From assembly GCF_018333215.1 (NCBI RefSeq), contig NZ_BORO01000006.1:62001-126000 (forward strand): 64,000 nt of DNA, given 5' to 3'. A program made the position numbers and the translations under genes. This document shows positions 1 through 8,189 of the stretch, piece after piece. Within the stretch, counting starts at the first letter, position 1. Every line of letters starts with the position of its first letter. This stretch comes from Oceanobacillus sp. J11TS1. Its GTDB lineage: Bacteria; Bacillota; Bacilli; Bacillales; Amphibacillaceae. Below the pieces are notes generated by a model. That model worked only from the letters and a program-made list of their open reading frames with translations. It did no database searches and was not told the origin of the DNA.

Positions 1-179
1 TAGAATATCTGGAAGATAAAATGGTTGAATCTTTAACGGTAAATTTCGAGGAAGCTGATTTGAACGAAGTAGGCCAATTGACCGGATCTGAATTTGAAGG
101 GAATGTAAGTAATGGCATCAGTCTGCAACAATCTGTTCAGATGTTGCTCGACCAAGGGTATGAAATTGTTGAGGAATAA
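1..179 (+). CDS. C-terminal end of an unidentified protein (partial)
   Basis: An open frame enters from the left edge (first whole codon at position 3) and ends at TAA 177-179, giving 58 C-terminal residues. The tail is acidic and ends in GYEIVEE. I see no Cys, transmembrane segment or recognisable motif and cannot assign a family. A perfect 15-bp terminator stem begins about 40 bases downstream, which supports this as the end of a real transcription unit. Function unknown. Confidence 0.6.
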   Translation, partial: EYLEDKMVESLTVNFEEADLNEVGQLTGSEFEGNVSNGISLQQSVQMLLDQGYEIVEE

Positions 180-220
180 ATTTTAAAAGAAAATAACGGA
201 ATAGAAATCATCAAGATAAA

Positions 221-266
221 AACCAAGACTCTTTGTGTTCAGATTTAGCAAAGAGTCTTGGTTTTT
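221..266 (+). terminator. Rho-independent terminator
   Basis: Perfect 15-bp inverted repeat, AACCAAGACTCTTTG at 221-235 and its complement at 249-263, with a 13-base loop. The 3' arm ends in T residues that continue to form a T-run. It closes the partial gene at the left edge. Confidence 0.9.
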
Positions 267-432
267 TGCTTAAACAAGAAAGCAGTATTTTAATGTAGTA
301 ATTCTTTTAGTACGCAGCTTAGTCAGAAGAAAAGGAATCACAAAATGAAATGCCTGCGTATAGAAGACACCAAAAGTATGGAAGAACGATATAATAAATA
401 CAAATTAAAACATATCGTGAGGGGGCAACGTG

Positions 433-1140
433 ATGAAGCCGATTATTGGAGTAACAGCATCCATGGAAGTAGACGGAATGGAATATAAAATGAACTTGCG
501 AAATATAAGAGCCATTGAACAAACTGGCGGGATTCCTGTTATTCTCCCGTATTATCATGATTATCAGGATATCGAAGCACTGCTTGATAAAATAGACGGT
601 CTCTATCTTCCAGGAGGCTATGATATTGATCCTTCCTTATTTGGAGATAGTCCTCATCCGAAGCTCGGCATCATCATTCCGGAACGAGACCGATTAGAAA
701 ACGAGGTAATCTCTTATTTTTTAGATAAGGATAAGCCGATCCTGGGAGTGTGTAGAGGTTGCCAAATTTTAAATGTTGTTACGGGTGGCACCATGTATCA
801 GGATTTGGATACGCAATATACAGGACAACTGATTCAGCATACCCAAAAAGCAGCTTTTCATCATCGCTCTCACTCTGTCAACATAACACCGTCTTCCTTA
901 TTGGGTAATTTAGTTCAAGCTACAGAAATCAAAGTAAACAGCTTTCACCACCAGGCAAATCGCACTCTTGGTAAAGATTTTATGATTTCTGCTGTGGCGG
1001 CCGATGGTGTTATGGAAGCTTTTGAAAGTAAGATACATCGATTTGTTTTAGGAGTGCAGTGGCATCCAGAGGGGTTAGTTAACCTTTCGGATGATCGGTC
1101 TCTGGCTATTTATCAAGGTTTTATTCAAGCGTGCAAATAA
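433..1140 (+). CDS. Gamma-glutamyl-gamma-aminobutyrate hydrolase-like protein (class I glutamine amidotransferase fold)
   Basis: This 235-residue protein belongs to the peptidase C26 / PuuD-like family, cytosolic enzymes that hydrolyse gamma-glutamyl amides. Visible features are the oxyanion strand LPGGYDIDP (about residues 59-67), the nucleophile elbow GVCRGCQ with catalytic Cys near residue 107, and a C-terminal WHPE supplying the catalytic His and Glu. Length is normal for the family. The GAGGGGG site at 419-425 stands 7 bases before ATG 433 but only 4 before an in-frame GTG at 430, so I prefer the ATG. It is a single-gene unit between terminators. The substrate is not shown by sequence: PuuD-type putrescine catabolism is possible, but no puu genes are adjacent. 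Confidence 0.85.
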   Translation: MKPIIGVTASMEVDGMEYKMNLRNIRAIEQTGGIPVILPYYHDYQDIEALLDKIDGLYLPGGYDIDPSLFGDSPHPKLGIIIPERDRLENEVISYFLDKDKPILGVCRGCQILNVVTGGTMYQDLDTQYTGQLIQHTQKAAFHHRSHSVNITPSSLLGNLVQATEIKVNSFHHQANRTLGKDFMISAVAADGVMEAFESKIHRFVLGVQWHPEGLVNLSDDRSLAIYQGFIQACK

Positions 1141-1157
1141 GAAAGCAATCCTTTTTG

Positions 1158-1183
1158 AGAGGGCTTAAGCTAGGCCCTTTTTA
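1158..1183 (+). terminator. Probable weak terminator
   Basis: Short stem AGGGC (1160-1164) / GCCCT (1174-1178) followed by a T-run into 1182. The stem is only about 5 bp, so this is a modest candidate placed 20 bases after the preceding stop codon. Confidence 0.45.
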
Positions 1184-1238
1184 AAAATATTCTTTGTAAA
1201 ACCCTTTTTGTAAAATATAAAATAAACGAAAAAGTCTG

Positions 1239-1267
1239 TTGACACTCAATGGTTTCAACTATATACT
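1239..1267 (+). promoter_or_regulatory. Sigma-A-type promoter of the ABC transporter operon
   Basis: TTGACA at 1239-1244, a 17-base spacer, then TATACT at 1262-1267. This is near-consensus for the vegetative sigma factor and lies 75 bases before the first ABC gene. I see no riboswitch or clear operator between it and the start codon. Confidence 0.8.
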
Positions 1268-1341
1268 AAACTATAATTTTAAATCATAGTAAAAGTATAA
1301 GAATAAGTTGATTTTGAAGTAAAACAAAAGGAGGCATAGAT

Positions 1342-2187
1342 ATGGCTGGAATTCAAATAGAAAATGTACGGAAGACGTTTGAAAACAAAAAAGAAAAGAA
1401 GAGCCATACCGTTTTTGAAAACCTAAATCTACATATTAGTTCTGGGGAATTTGTTTCCTTATTAGGGCCTTCTGGATGTGGAAAATCAACACTGTTAAAT
1501 ATTGTTGCAGGGCTGGAACAGGCAACGGAAGGAACAGTAAAGGTAGATGGTAAGAAAATTGATTCGCCGGGTACGGATCGAGGTGTTGTTTTTCAAGAAG
1601 CTGCGTTGATGCCATGGATGACAGTCCTGGATAATGTCATATTCGCATTAAAAAAGAAAATGCGTAAGGAGGAGGCGAAAAAAAGAGCTGTTGAATTTTT
1701 AAAATTAGTTCATTTAAGTAAATTTATTGATTCCTATCCACATGAATTATCGGGAGGAATGAAACAAAGAGTGGCGATTGCTCGTGCATTTGCAATGGAT
1801 CCAGCTATTTTATTAATGGATGAACCCTTTGGAGCGCTAGATGAACAAACACGTTCTAACCTTCATAAAGAGGTTCAATATATTTGGGCAACTAGCAGAA
1901 AAACAGTACTCTTCGTTACCCATAATATTCGAGAATCTATTTTGCTTTCCGACCGGATTATTTTAATGGGAACAAGGCCAGGCGGAATCATCGGAGAATT
2001 TAAAGTAGATTTGCCAAGACCTAGAAAGCAGGCAAGTGCAGAATTTATTGCACTTGAAGAGAAAATAATGGGTCAGCTTGCAGGAGAAATTGAGAAAGTT
2101 ATGAGGGAGGAAATGGGTGATGACTACAATTCTCAGAAGGCTTCTCTTCTTTACAGTTCTAATCGTGATATGGGAGGGCATATATAG
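1342..2187 (+). CDS. ABC transporter ATP-binding protein, nitrate/sulfonate/taurine type
   Basis: This 281-residue cytoplasmic ATPase powers an importer of the SsuB/TauB/NrtD class. It has Walker A GPSGCGKST (about residues 42-50), the Q-loop in VVFQEAALMPW, the signature LSGGMKQR (about 136-143), Walker B ILLMDEP and a switch His in VTHNIRES. The start is ATG 1342 after an AAAGGAGG site. The last 20 or so residues (EEMGDDYNSQ onward) overlap the permease gene by about 70 bases in another frame, so this C-terminus is probably unconstrained. It is first in a three-gene operon with permease and binding lipoprotein. Substrate cannot be told from the ATPase alone. Confidence 0.92.
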   Translation: MAGIQIENVRKTFENKKEKKSHTVFENLNLHISSGEFVSLLGPSGCGKSTLLNIVAGLEQATEGTVKVDGKKIDSPGTDRGVVFQEAALMPWMTVLDNVIFALKKKMRKEEAKKRAVEFLKLVHLSKFIDSYPHELSGGMKQRVAIARAFAMDPAILLMDEPFGALDEQTRSNLHKEVQYIWATSRKTVLFVTHNIRESILLSDRIILMGTRPGGIIGEFKVDLPRPRKQASAEFIALEEKIMGQLAGEIEKVMREEMGDDYNSQKASLLYSSNRDMGGHI

Positions 2188-2887
2188 ATTAAATTTGGCA
2201 TTTGAGTTTCGTTCGACAACCCTTTTTCCATCTCCAATTGGCGCCGTTGTTCAGCTGTATAAAGGGTTCTTTGACACAGGGATTTTAACCAGCGCTTTGT
2301 TTACAAGTTTATTTCGAATTGCACTTGGATTTATTCTTGCGTTGATTATTGGTACCATTCTCGGGATTATTCTAGCCCGTTCCAAATTTGCAGATGAAAC
2401 GCTGGGTTCCCTCGTGATTGCTCTTCAATCTGTTCCTAGTATCGTCTGGCTGCCAATCGCTCTACTTATTTTTCAAGGTGGCGGAACAGCAATTATTTTC
2501 ATTATTGTCCTTGGTGGCACGTGGTCCATGACAATGAATATGCGAATGGGATTAAAAAATGTATCGCCTTTATATTTACAGGCTGCAAAAACAATGGGCT
2601 ACAAGGGTTCAGAGCTGGTTTGGAAGGTAATGATTCCTGCATCTATTCCCTCTGCTTTAACGGGAGCGAGGCTTGCTTGGGCATTTGGCTGGCGAGCGCT
2701 GATGGCTGGGGAACTGCTGGGAACAGGCGGATTAGGTCGGACATTAATGGATGCAAAGGATTTTTACAATATGGATTTAGTTGTTGCTATTATCATTATT
2801 ATTGCTACAACTGGTCTGATTATTGAATATCTCGTTTTTAATAAAATCGAAAATCGCGTTTTAGCTCGCTGGGGATATGCGAAATAA
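2120..2887 (+). CDS. ABC transporter permease, nitrate/sulfonate/taurine type
   Basis: About 255 residues with six or so hydrophobic segments. The cytoplasmic EAA loop that contacts the ATPase is visible (QAAKTMGYKGSELVWKVMIP), followed by ...SALTGARLAWAFGWRALMAGELL, typical of SsuC/TauC family permeases. The start lies inside the end of the ATPase gene: GTG 2117 or ATG 2120, both reachable from GGGAGG at 2105-2110; I chose the ATG. The roughly 70-base overlap implies translational coupling. Membrane-embedded partner of the ATPase upstream and the lipoprotein downstream. Confidence 0.9.
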   Translation: MTTILRRLLFFTVLIVIWEGIYRLNLAFEFRSTTLFPSPIGAVVQLYKGFFDTGILTSALFTSLFRIALGFILALIIGTILGIILARSKFADETLGSLVIALQSVPSIVWLPIALLIFQGGGTAIIFIIVLGGTWSMTMNMRMGLKNVSPLYLQAAKTMGYKGSELVWKVMIPASIPSALTGARLAWAFGWRALMAGELLGTGGLGRTLMDAKDFYNMDLVVAIIIIIATTGLIIEYLVFNKIENRVLARWGYAK

Positions 2888-2905
2888 ATAATGGGGGGAA
2901 GAGGA

Positions 2906-3913
2906 ATGAAAAAGATAGGAACACTTTTTACAATTGGATTGCTTACACTTGTTTTGGCAGCTTGTGGATCGGATTCTGGGAGCAATGAAGGTGATTTAGA
3001 GGAAGTGAATATTGGATACTTTCCGAACTTAGATCATGCAGCAGGCATTGTAGGGAAGGAATTAAATTTTTTTCAGGATGAACTGGGCGACGTGAAGGCG
3101 GAGTTTCAGAACTTTCCAAATGGAAATGATTTCATCGATGCGCTGGATACGGGGTTAGTGGATATCGGTTATGTTGGACCGGGACCTGCAATTAATTATT
3201 TTCTTTCCGGCGGGGATATTGTTATTTTAGGTACAGCAGCCAATGGAGCTACTTTAATTGTTTCCCGTGAAGGTTCCGGCATTGAGGATTTAGACGATTT
3301 TGGAGGCAAATCTTTTTGTACCCCGGGAAATGGCTGTACGCATAATGTTCAATTAGAGATTATGCTGAAGGAGCTTGGACTAGAGTCTAATCGTGTCGGT
3401 GGAACGGTAGAACACCAGTCCCGTGTAGCACCTGCCAGCATGATTGGAATGTTTGAACAAGGGCAGATTGATGCAACGGCTGCTCCGGAACCATGGGGTA
3501 CTTATCTAGTAGAAGAACTTGATGCCCATGTTGTTACGGAATGGGATGATGTATTTTTAGGAGAAACCTTGCCGAGTGTTGTACTGGTGACATCAAATGC
3601 GTTTTTAGAAGAAAACCCGGAAATAGTGGACCAGGTTCTTCGTGCTCATAAAGAATCCGTCGCGTTTACGCAAGAAAATACAGAAGATACTTTAACCGCA
3701 GTAAATGATACCATCTATGAACTGACGCAGACGAAACTTCCAGAAACCGTATTGGAAAAGGCATGGACACGAATGACAATTACGACAGAAACGCATGCAG
3801 ATGCTCTGCAGGAATGGGCTGATGCCTCTTATGAATTAGGCTTTATGGAGCAAGAGCCTGATTTAGATGGGTTAGTTGATACGAGTCGTTTGGATGCTAT
3901 TTTAGAAGAATAA
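2906..3913 (+). CDS. Substrate-binding lipoprotein of the ABC importer (SsuA/TauA/NrtA-like)
   Basis: A 335-residue lipoprotein with signal peptide MKKIGTLFTIGLLTLVLAAC, whose lipobox LAAC predicts acylation and anchoring outside the membrane. The mature part has the periplasmic-binding-protein layout seen in the NMT1/SsuA superfamily: VNIGYFPNLDHA at the N-terminus, ...DIGYVGPGPAINYF and ...ATAAPEPWGTYLV. I chose ATG 2906 (GGGGGGAAGAGG just before it) over an in-frame ATG at 2891, because the later start gives a normal signal peptide. An unusual CTPGNGCT pair of Cys lies mid-protein. Aliphatic sulfonate, taurine, nitrate or a pyrimidine precursor are all possible ligands. Confidence 0.9.
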   Translation: MKKIGTLFTIGLLTLVLAACGSDSGSNEGDLEEVNIGYFPNLDHAAGIVGKELNFFQDELGDVKAEFQNFPNGNDFIDALDTGLVDIGYVGPGPAINYFLSGGDIVILGTAANGATLIVSREGSGIEDLDDFGGKSFCTPGNGCTHNVQLEIMLKELGLESNRVGGTVEHQSRVAPASMIGMFEQGQIDATAAPEPWGTYLVEELDAHVVTEWDDVFLGETLPSVVLVTSNAFLEENPEIVDQVLRAHKESVAFTQENTEDTLTAVNDTIYELTQTKLPETVLEKAWTRMTITTETHADALQEWADASYELGFMEQEPDLDGLVDTSRLDAILEE

Positions 3914-3924
3914 ACTTCATTATA

Positions 3925-3954
3925 AAACCCTGCAGCATAAGCTTTGCAGGGTTT
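3925..3954 (+). terminator. Rho-independent terminator of the ABC operon
   Basis: Perfect 10-bp stem AAACCCTGCA (3925-3934) / TGCAGGGTTT (3945-3954) with a 10-base loop, 11 bases after the lipoprotein stop codon. It is symmetric and could work on both strands. Confidence 0.85.
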
Positions 3955-4139
3955 CATAATGAAGCGAAACCGAAGATATAGCAGGCACAATGATAGCTTC
4001 TTTTACTATCAGAAAGTGGTTCAAGGGTTTTCAAGCTGGTTTATAAGCTCTGATTTTCAACATCTCATTTCGTTTAAATTAAGAAGAGAGACCTTCCAAC
4101 ATACTAGTTATCAGGTCCCTCCATAAATTTGAATCCGGC

Positions 4140-4576
4140 TTACTTGTTTTCAGCTAAAGATTTAATCACTTTAGAAGACGTTTTAGCAAATTCCACAGAA
4201 GCTTCGTAATAGTCTTCCCCTTGCTCTAAAAGAGAAAAGTCGCCAATTTTAATATATAATTTCGTGTTACCATCTATCTCCTCTAGCAAGTAACGGTAAG
4301 CAACTTCTCCTTGCTTAGGTTTGATTTTCCATCCTGTTCCGTGTAAATCAATCACAAGTTCTTTTTCTTTTCAGCTTTAATGATAGTAGTAATGGATTGC
4401 TCGCCATTTGGTAAATCCCAGACTACCTGACTACCTACAGTCATCGGCTCTTCGGGATAATCTTCGGGGAGTTCGTCCCATTGGGCTACATATTTAGGGA
4501 GTGTTAGCACGTCCCAAACGTTTTCTGAAGAGGCGTTTATTGTTATTTCTTCTTTTACGATAAGTTGGTTTTTCAA
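4140..4576 (-). pseudogene. SRPBCC/START-domain protein, frameshifted
   Basis: Two abutting frames make one family member of about 145 residues. The N-terminal half (4352-4576; TTG start, GGAGG 8 bases upstream) carries the SRPBCC opening, EITINASSENVWDVLTLPKYVAQWDELP. The C-terminal half (4140-4355) continues the fold from LHGTGW to AKTSSKVIKSL. The break lies in an A-run on the coding strand (T-run 4362-4366 on the plus strand). Adding one A restores ...KKKELVIDLHGTG without a stop. SRPBCC proteins bind hydrophobic ligands or act as AHSA1-like factors; no specific role is visible. It sits 24 bases downstream of msrA on the same strand, so the two are probably co-transcribed. Either a recent pseudogene or a sequencing error. 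Confidence 0.75.
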
Positions 4577-4600
4577 TTGAATTCCTCCAAGTTAGTGAGC

Positions 4601-5125
4601 TTATGGACGCCAGTTTTCTGCGATAAATTCATCCCTGCCCGATTTGGCACGGTCTTCTTCGTATTCTGCTTTACTTTTTTTATAAAAATCCTGGTGATAA
4701 TCTTCGGCAGGGTAAAAGACAGACGCTTCTTTAATCTCAGTAACAATCGGCTTGGCGAATCGACCGCTCTCAGCAAGAGCCTGCTTTGATTTTTCTGCTA
4801 ATTCTTTCTGTTCTTCATTATGATAAAAGATAGCAGTTCGATATTGCTCCCCTCTATCTTGAAATTGTCCATCTGGATCAGTCGGATCAATTTGCGGCCA
4901 ATATACATCGAGAATTGTTTGATAGTTTATTAGGGCATCATCATAAGTAATTTCCACAGCTTCGTAATGTCCAGTATTCCCTTGTTTAACTTGTTCATAA
5001 GTAGGATTTTCTAAATGTCCGCCTGTGTAACCAGATATAACTTGATGCACTCCGTCCCATTGATCAAACGGCTTTACCATGCACCAGAAGCACCCACCGG
5101 CAAATGTTGCTTTTTGTATTGTCAT
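4601..5125 (-). CDS. msrA: Peptide-methionine (S)-S-oxide reductase MsrA
   Basis: A 174-residue cytosolic repair enzyme that reduces methionine-S-sulfoxide in proteins using thioredoxin. The catalytic motif GGCFWCM holds the nucleophilic Cys at residue 12. The family landmarks [44 protein letters not shown] and the C-terminal YHQDFYKK are all present, and length is normal. No MsrB domain is fused and none is adjacent. The gene is transcribed leftward, with the frameshifted SRPBCC gene directly downstream. Confidence 0.95.
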   Translation of the reverse strand: MTIQKATFAGGCFWCMVKPFDQWDGVHQVISGYTGGHLENPTYEQVKQGNTGHYEAVEITYDDALINYQTILDVYWPQIDPTDPDGQFQDRGEQYRTAIFYHNEEQKELAEKSKQALAESGRFAKPIVTEIKEASVFYPAEDYHQDFYKKSKAEYEEDRAKSGRDEFIAENWRP

Positions 5126-5220
5126 GTTAACTCCCCCTTAAGGCTTTTCAAAAGTCACGAAAATTTAGTAGAATGAAATTAATATATCATACTTCAGTAT
5201 TTTTAGAAATAGGTGACATC

Positions 5221-5778
5221 ATGGAAGAACCGTTTGTGCATAGGATTTTTAACAACAGGCAGAATGAGATAAAAAATAGTATGTTTTTATCGAGATTAGG
5301 ATTTGCTAAAGAAAACCCAGAAAAAAAGAAAGCGATATTTGATAAAAGTATTTTTGCTTTTCCAATTAAGCACTATAATGAGGCCGGTACAGATAAGTTA
5401 TTTACAGAACGTGCTGGCGAAAGGAAAGAAAACTTTTCTGTGTTAGAAATGGAGGAGCATTCCGTTTTTATTGGTGACATTTATCGTGTAGGAGAAGCAA
5501 CCATCCAAGTATCGCAGCCTGGAATGTTATCGCAGAGAGAAATGGAAAATGGATTAAAAACGGGCTGGTATTTCCGAGTACTGGAAGAAGGTAAAATTCA
5601 ACCGCAGAAAGATTTACAGTTGATAGAACGTCCAAACCCGCAGTGGTCTATTGCAGCGTGTAATGAAGTCATGTATTTAGACCGTGATAATTTATGGAGT
5701 GCGGATGAGTTGTTCCATTGTACGGATTTGGGCATTGTGTGGAGAAAAACATTGCGAAAGAGATTAAGAGGGTTTTAA
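5221..5778 (+). CDS. Degenerate MOSC-domain (YiiM-like) protein
   Basis: The C-terminal two thirds align by eye with YiiM-type MOSC proteins: FAFPIKHY, ENFSVLEMEEHSVFIGDIYRVGEATIQVSQP, then TGWYFRVLEEG and LIERPNPQWSIAACNEVMY. MOSC domains carry sulfur or molybdenum cofactor through a conserved Cys. Here the usual GDxQAD...HHGG segment before FAFP is replaced by unrelated sequence (FAKENPEKKKAIFDK). The QVSQPRxPCW motif has become QVSQPGMLSQ, so the Cys is gone. Start: ATG 5221 follows AGGTG at fair spacing; ATG 5173 is also in frame but has no ribosome binding site. It probably keeps the fold but not the known chemistry. Confidence 0.7.
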   Translation: MEEPFVHRIFNNRQNEIKNSMFLSRLGFAKENPEKKKAIFDKSIFAFPIKHYNEAGTDKLFTERAGERKENFSVLEMEEHSVFIGDIYRVGEATIQVSQPGMLSQREMENGLKTGWYFRVLEEGKIQPQKDLQLIERPNPQWSIAACNEVMYLDRDNLWSADELFHCTDLGIVWRKTLRKRLRGF

Positions 5779-5853
5779 ATATCAGATTACTAGCGCTGTT
5801 TTTGAAACTTTGAACTGTATTGTATCGTAGAACTTTTAAAGGAGGAGAACATA

Positions 5854-6099
5854 TTGAAAAAATATCTCGTCTTTACAGGAATTTTTTGCGTTTCTTTTTT
5901 AGTGCTTCAAATCGGTACAGGGATGTTACTCACTATGTTCTACACACCTGATGTTAACGCTGCATGGGAGCAGGCAGCTTTGTCATCAGAAACTACATTA
6001 GTTGGAACAAGTTCTTTTTCACCGCTTTTGATGGCTGTCATCGCATTGGTTATCACTTTTAGTACAACGAAGTTATTAAAGAATAATAGTATAATCTAG
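5854..6099 (+). CDS. Small membrane protein of unknown function
   Basis: 81 residues from TTG 5854, with a textbook AAAGGAGG 7-8 bases upstream. There are two hydrophobic segments, about residues 4-30 and 55-75, separated by a short polar loop (TPDVNAAWEQAALSSETT). No family recognised. A terminator follows within 10 bases, so it is an independent short gene. Membrane localisation is the only safe inference. Confidence 0.6.
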   Translation: MKKYLVFTGIFCVSFLVLQIGTGMLLTMFYTPDVNAAWEQAALSSETTLVGTSSFSPLLMAVIALVITFSTTKLLKNNSII

Positions 6100-6102
6100 A
6101 TG

Positions 6103-6132
6103 GAAGGGGAAATCAGATTCTCCTTCTTTTTT
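6103..6132 (+). terminator. Rho-independent terminator
   Basis: Stem GAAGGGGAA (6103-6111) / TTCTCCTTC (6118-6126) with a TTTTTTTA tail, directly after the small membrane protein gene. Confidence 0.75.
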
Positions 6133-6507
6133 ATATATTCTCGAGTAGAAACGGCAGCGTTTAAAAAATACCAAAATAACCATTCAAAATAAAGGAGAAA
6201 TATGGTCTAGCTGTTTGTACAATATCATACGAATGAAGAAAAATCTTTTTCAACCATTTTCTGATGGCGTAACACATTAAAGTTGTGATAAGTTAGAATT
6301 CAATTTCATATTGCTAGTGTTTTAATTAAGTGAATAAAGGGAATCAATAAAAAGGTGTAGTGTCTTTTAAGAGGACGTTCAAAAAGTCCCTCTATCTTAA
6401 CTTACCTTCTTGCTTCTAAATTTAGATACTTTTTAAAACCACTATTATAAACTACATTTTTCTTCAATATGAAGTTAAATCTCATTTAAGTACGAGGGGG
6501 AATCAAT
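6133..6507. other. Intergenic region upstream of yebE
   Basis: About 375 AT-rich bases with no credible gene. At 6371-6392 it holds GAGGACGTTCAAAAAGTCC, which resembles the left end of the inverted-end repeats at 25783 and 33582, so this may be a remnant of that family. The yebE ribosome binding site is GAGGGGG near 6494-6500. No clear promoter hexamers found. Confidence 0.5.
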
Positions 6508-7122
6508 ATGTTAGAGAATGTGCTCATTATGGTTGCAATTATTTTTATCGTCAATGTATTATACGTATCGCTGATGACAATCCGTATGATTCTGACATTA
6601 AAAGGAAGGACATATACTGCTGCATTTGTCAGTATGTTTGAAATGGTCATCTACGTTATTGGATTAGGGTTGGTGTTAGATAACCTTGATCAATTCCAAA
6701 ACGTGATTGCTTATGCCGTTGGTTTTGCAATAGGTTTAATTATTGGTTCCAAAATTGAAGAAAAGCTTGCTCTTGGGTACATTACAGTTAATGTTGTTTC
6801 CGCAAATCCAGATTTGAAATTTACGCAGCGCTTGCGTGAAAAAGGTTATGGTGTAACAAGCTGGTCTTCCTATGGTATGGAAGGGGATAGACTTTCCGTT
6901 CAAATTTTAACTCCGAGAAAATATGAATTAAATTTATATCAAGCGATTCATGAAATCGATCCAAAGGCATTTATTATCTCTTATGAACCAAAACGAATTC
7001 ACGGCGGATTCTGGGTCAAACAGGTTCGTAAGGGAAAATTATTGAAGAAAGAAAATAAAAAGAAAGAAAAGACACAAAATGAAATTCAGCCAAAGAGCAC
7101 GCCGACAAAAACCGAACATTAA
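6508..7122 (+). CDS. yebE: YebE-like membrane protein (DUF5698/DUF2179)
   Basis: A 204-residue protein with three predicted membrane segments in the first 90 residues, including [11 protein letters not shown] and [22 protein letters not shown] soluble domain follows with [25 protein letters not shown]...[16 protein letters not shown], the DUF2179-type ligand-binding fold. The C-terminal 30 residues are Lys-rich and low complexity. This matches B. subtilis YebE, which I recall lying just upstream of the pur operon, and the same arrangement is seen here. Function unknown; DUF2179 domains have been suggested to sense nucleotides. Confidence 0.85.
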   Translation: MLENVLIMVAIIFIVNVLYVSLMTIRMILTLKGRTYTAAFVSMFEMVIYVIGLGLVLDNLDQFQNVIAYAVGFAIGLIIGSKIEEKLALGYITVNVVSANPDLKFTQRLREKGYGVTSWSSYGMEGDRLSVQILTPRKYELNLYQAIHEIDPKAFIISYEPKRIHGGFWVKQVRKGKLLKKENKKKEKTQNEIQPKSTPTKTEH

Positions 7123-7137
7123 TTAATTTCTAACACG

Positions 7138-7184
7138 AAATCGTTCGACATTCCCTTGATTTTTTCTTTTTTATTTGGTATGCT
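7138..7184 (+). promoter_or_regulatory. pur operon promoter with a candidate PurBox
   Basis: TTGATT (7156-7161), a 17-base spacer and TATGCT (7179-7184) make a good sigma-A promoter whose start point would fall near 7191, about a dozen bases before the riboswitch. Just upstream, the minus-strand reading AATGTCGAACGAT (around 7141-7154) resembles a PurR PurBox centred on CGAAC. A partner half-site (ACACGAAATCG) is weak. PurR control is expected in Bacilli but is only inferred here. Confidence 0.6.
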
Positions 7185-7202
7185 AAAGTCAACAATTGAA
7201 AA

Positions 7203-7274
7203 TACCTCATATATACTTGAGAATATGGCTCAAAAGTTTCTACCCAGCACCGTAAATGACTGGACTATGAGGGA
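7203..7274 (+). promoter_or_regulatory. Guanine-type purine riboswitch aptamer
   Basis: The aptamer follows the known consensus: P1 strand CCTCAT (7205-7210) pairs with ATGAGG (7267-7272); the J1/2, P2 and L2 region GAATATGGCTC follows; the core TTTCTACCCAGCACCGTAAAT is present; and J3/1 reads ACTATGA. The specificity position (nucleotide 74 in B. subtilis xpt numbering) is C (7265), which predicts guanine or hypoxanthine rather than adenine. Binding of guanine should shut down the downstream purine synthesis operon. A stem without a T-run follows at 7282-7303. Confidence 0.9.
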
Positions 7275-7697
7275 GGATGAGTCGCTGTTTGTGCAAACAG
7301 CGAATGTTGAATGATACTTATAAAAATACTGTTCAAAAGTCCAACAAATCAAATTTGAACAGTATTTAAACCAAGTCTATGCATCTTCTCTTATGGAAGG
7401 TGAATGGACTTTTTTAATGGTTTCTATTTTAGTTTATTATCTATTTTTCACTCAGTTGGAGCTTTTAAGATGTTTGGGATATGAAGGAATAAACAGCGGT
7501 CTTCGGCGGGGTGAGTAATCGCAGGCCCAGTCCCAGTGTGAAGAGGCTAAACGCAAGCCTGTGAAAAGCGTAGTGTATTTCTGGAACGGTAGCAACAACT
7601 CCATAAATTTTATTGAATCAATCAAAAGCCGAACGTTATTGTAATAACTACCTACTAAAATTCGTAGAAAACAATAAAAAACAGAAAGAGGGATTCG
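7275..7697 (+). repeat. Long pur leader carrying repeat-derived sequence
   Basis: More than 400 bases separate the aptamer from purE. The hairpin TCGCTGTTTG/CAAACAGCGA (about 7282-7303) is followed by AATG instead of T residues. AAACAGCG occurs at 7295-7302 and again at 7491-7498, followed there by GTCTT. Between them lies GTTCAAAAGTCC (7331-7342), and a 14-bp perfect stem AAATACTGTTCAAA (7324-7337) / 7354-7367 without a T-run. At 7507-7530, GGGGTGAGTAATCGCAGG matches the reverse complement of part of the repeat at about 33700-33735. The purE ribosome binding site AAAGAGGG ends near 7692. Read as repeat insertion into the expression platform. Confidence 0.55.
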
Positions 7698-8189
7698 ATG
7701 GCTCAAGTCGGTGTCATTATGGGAAGTATCTCAGATTGGGAGACGATGCAGCATACCTGTGCAGAGCTCGAAGCATTACATATCAGCTATGAAAAGGAAA
7801 TCATTTCAGCTCACCGGACACCAGATGATATGTTTACCTATGCGCAGGGTGCACGGAAAAAAGGGTTGAAAGTCATTATTGCCGGAGCTGGAGGGGCAGC
7901 GCATTTGCCGGGAATGATTGCTTCGCAGACAACATTGCCGGTGATTGGAGTTCCTGTGGAAAGCAAAGCACTCCAAGGAATCGATTCTCTCTTGTCTATT
8001 GTTCAAATGCCCAGTGGTGTACCGACTGCAACCGTAGCGATTGGCAAAGCAGGTGCGAAGAATGCTGCTATCTTAGCAACACAAATTATTAGCACATTTG
8101 ATGGAGAAGCAGAAAAAGCGTTAACGGAATATCGTACAGCAATGAAGGGTGCTGTCCAAGAAATGAGGGATAAGCTTGCAACCTATTAA
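7698..8189 (+). CDS. purE: N5-carboxyaminoimidazole ribonucleotide mutase PurE
   Basis: 163 residues, normal for class I PurE, which rearranges N5-CAIR to CAIR in IMP synthesis. The N-terminal [14 protein letters not shown] is the phosphate-binding GSxSDW motif. SAHRTPD carries the catalytic His, and [14 protein letters not shown] is the conserved glycine loop. One slight variation is [15 protein letters not shown]. Start is ATG 7698 after AAAGAGGG. It is first gene of the pur operon and overlaps purK by 14 bases. Confidence 0.97.
   Translation: MAQVGVIMGSISDWETMQHTCAELEALHISYEKEIISAHRTPDDMFTYAQGARKKGLKVIIAGAGGAAHLPGMIASQTTLPVIGVPVESKALQGIDSLLSIVQMPSGVPTATVAIGKAGAKNAAILATQIISTFDGEAEKALTEYRTAMKGAVQEMRDKLATY

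Noticed and set aside
3944-4126. 60-codon open frame after the ABC operon
   Set aside because: It begins inside the terminator stem, has no ribosome binding site and no recognisable sequence.
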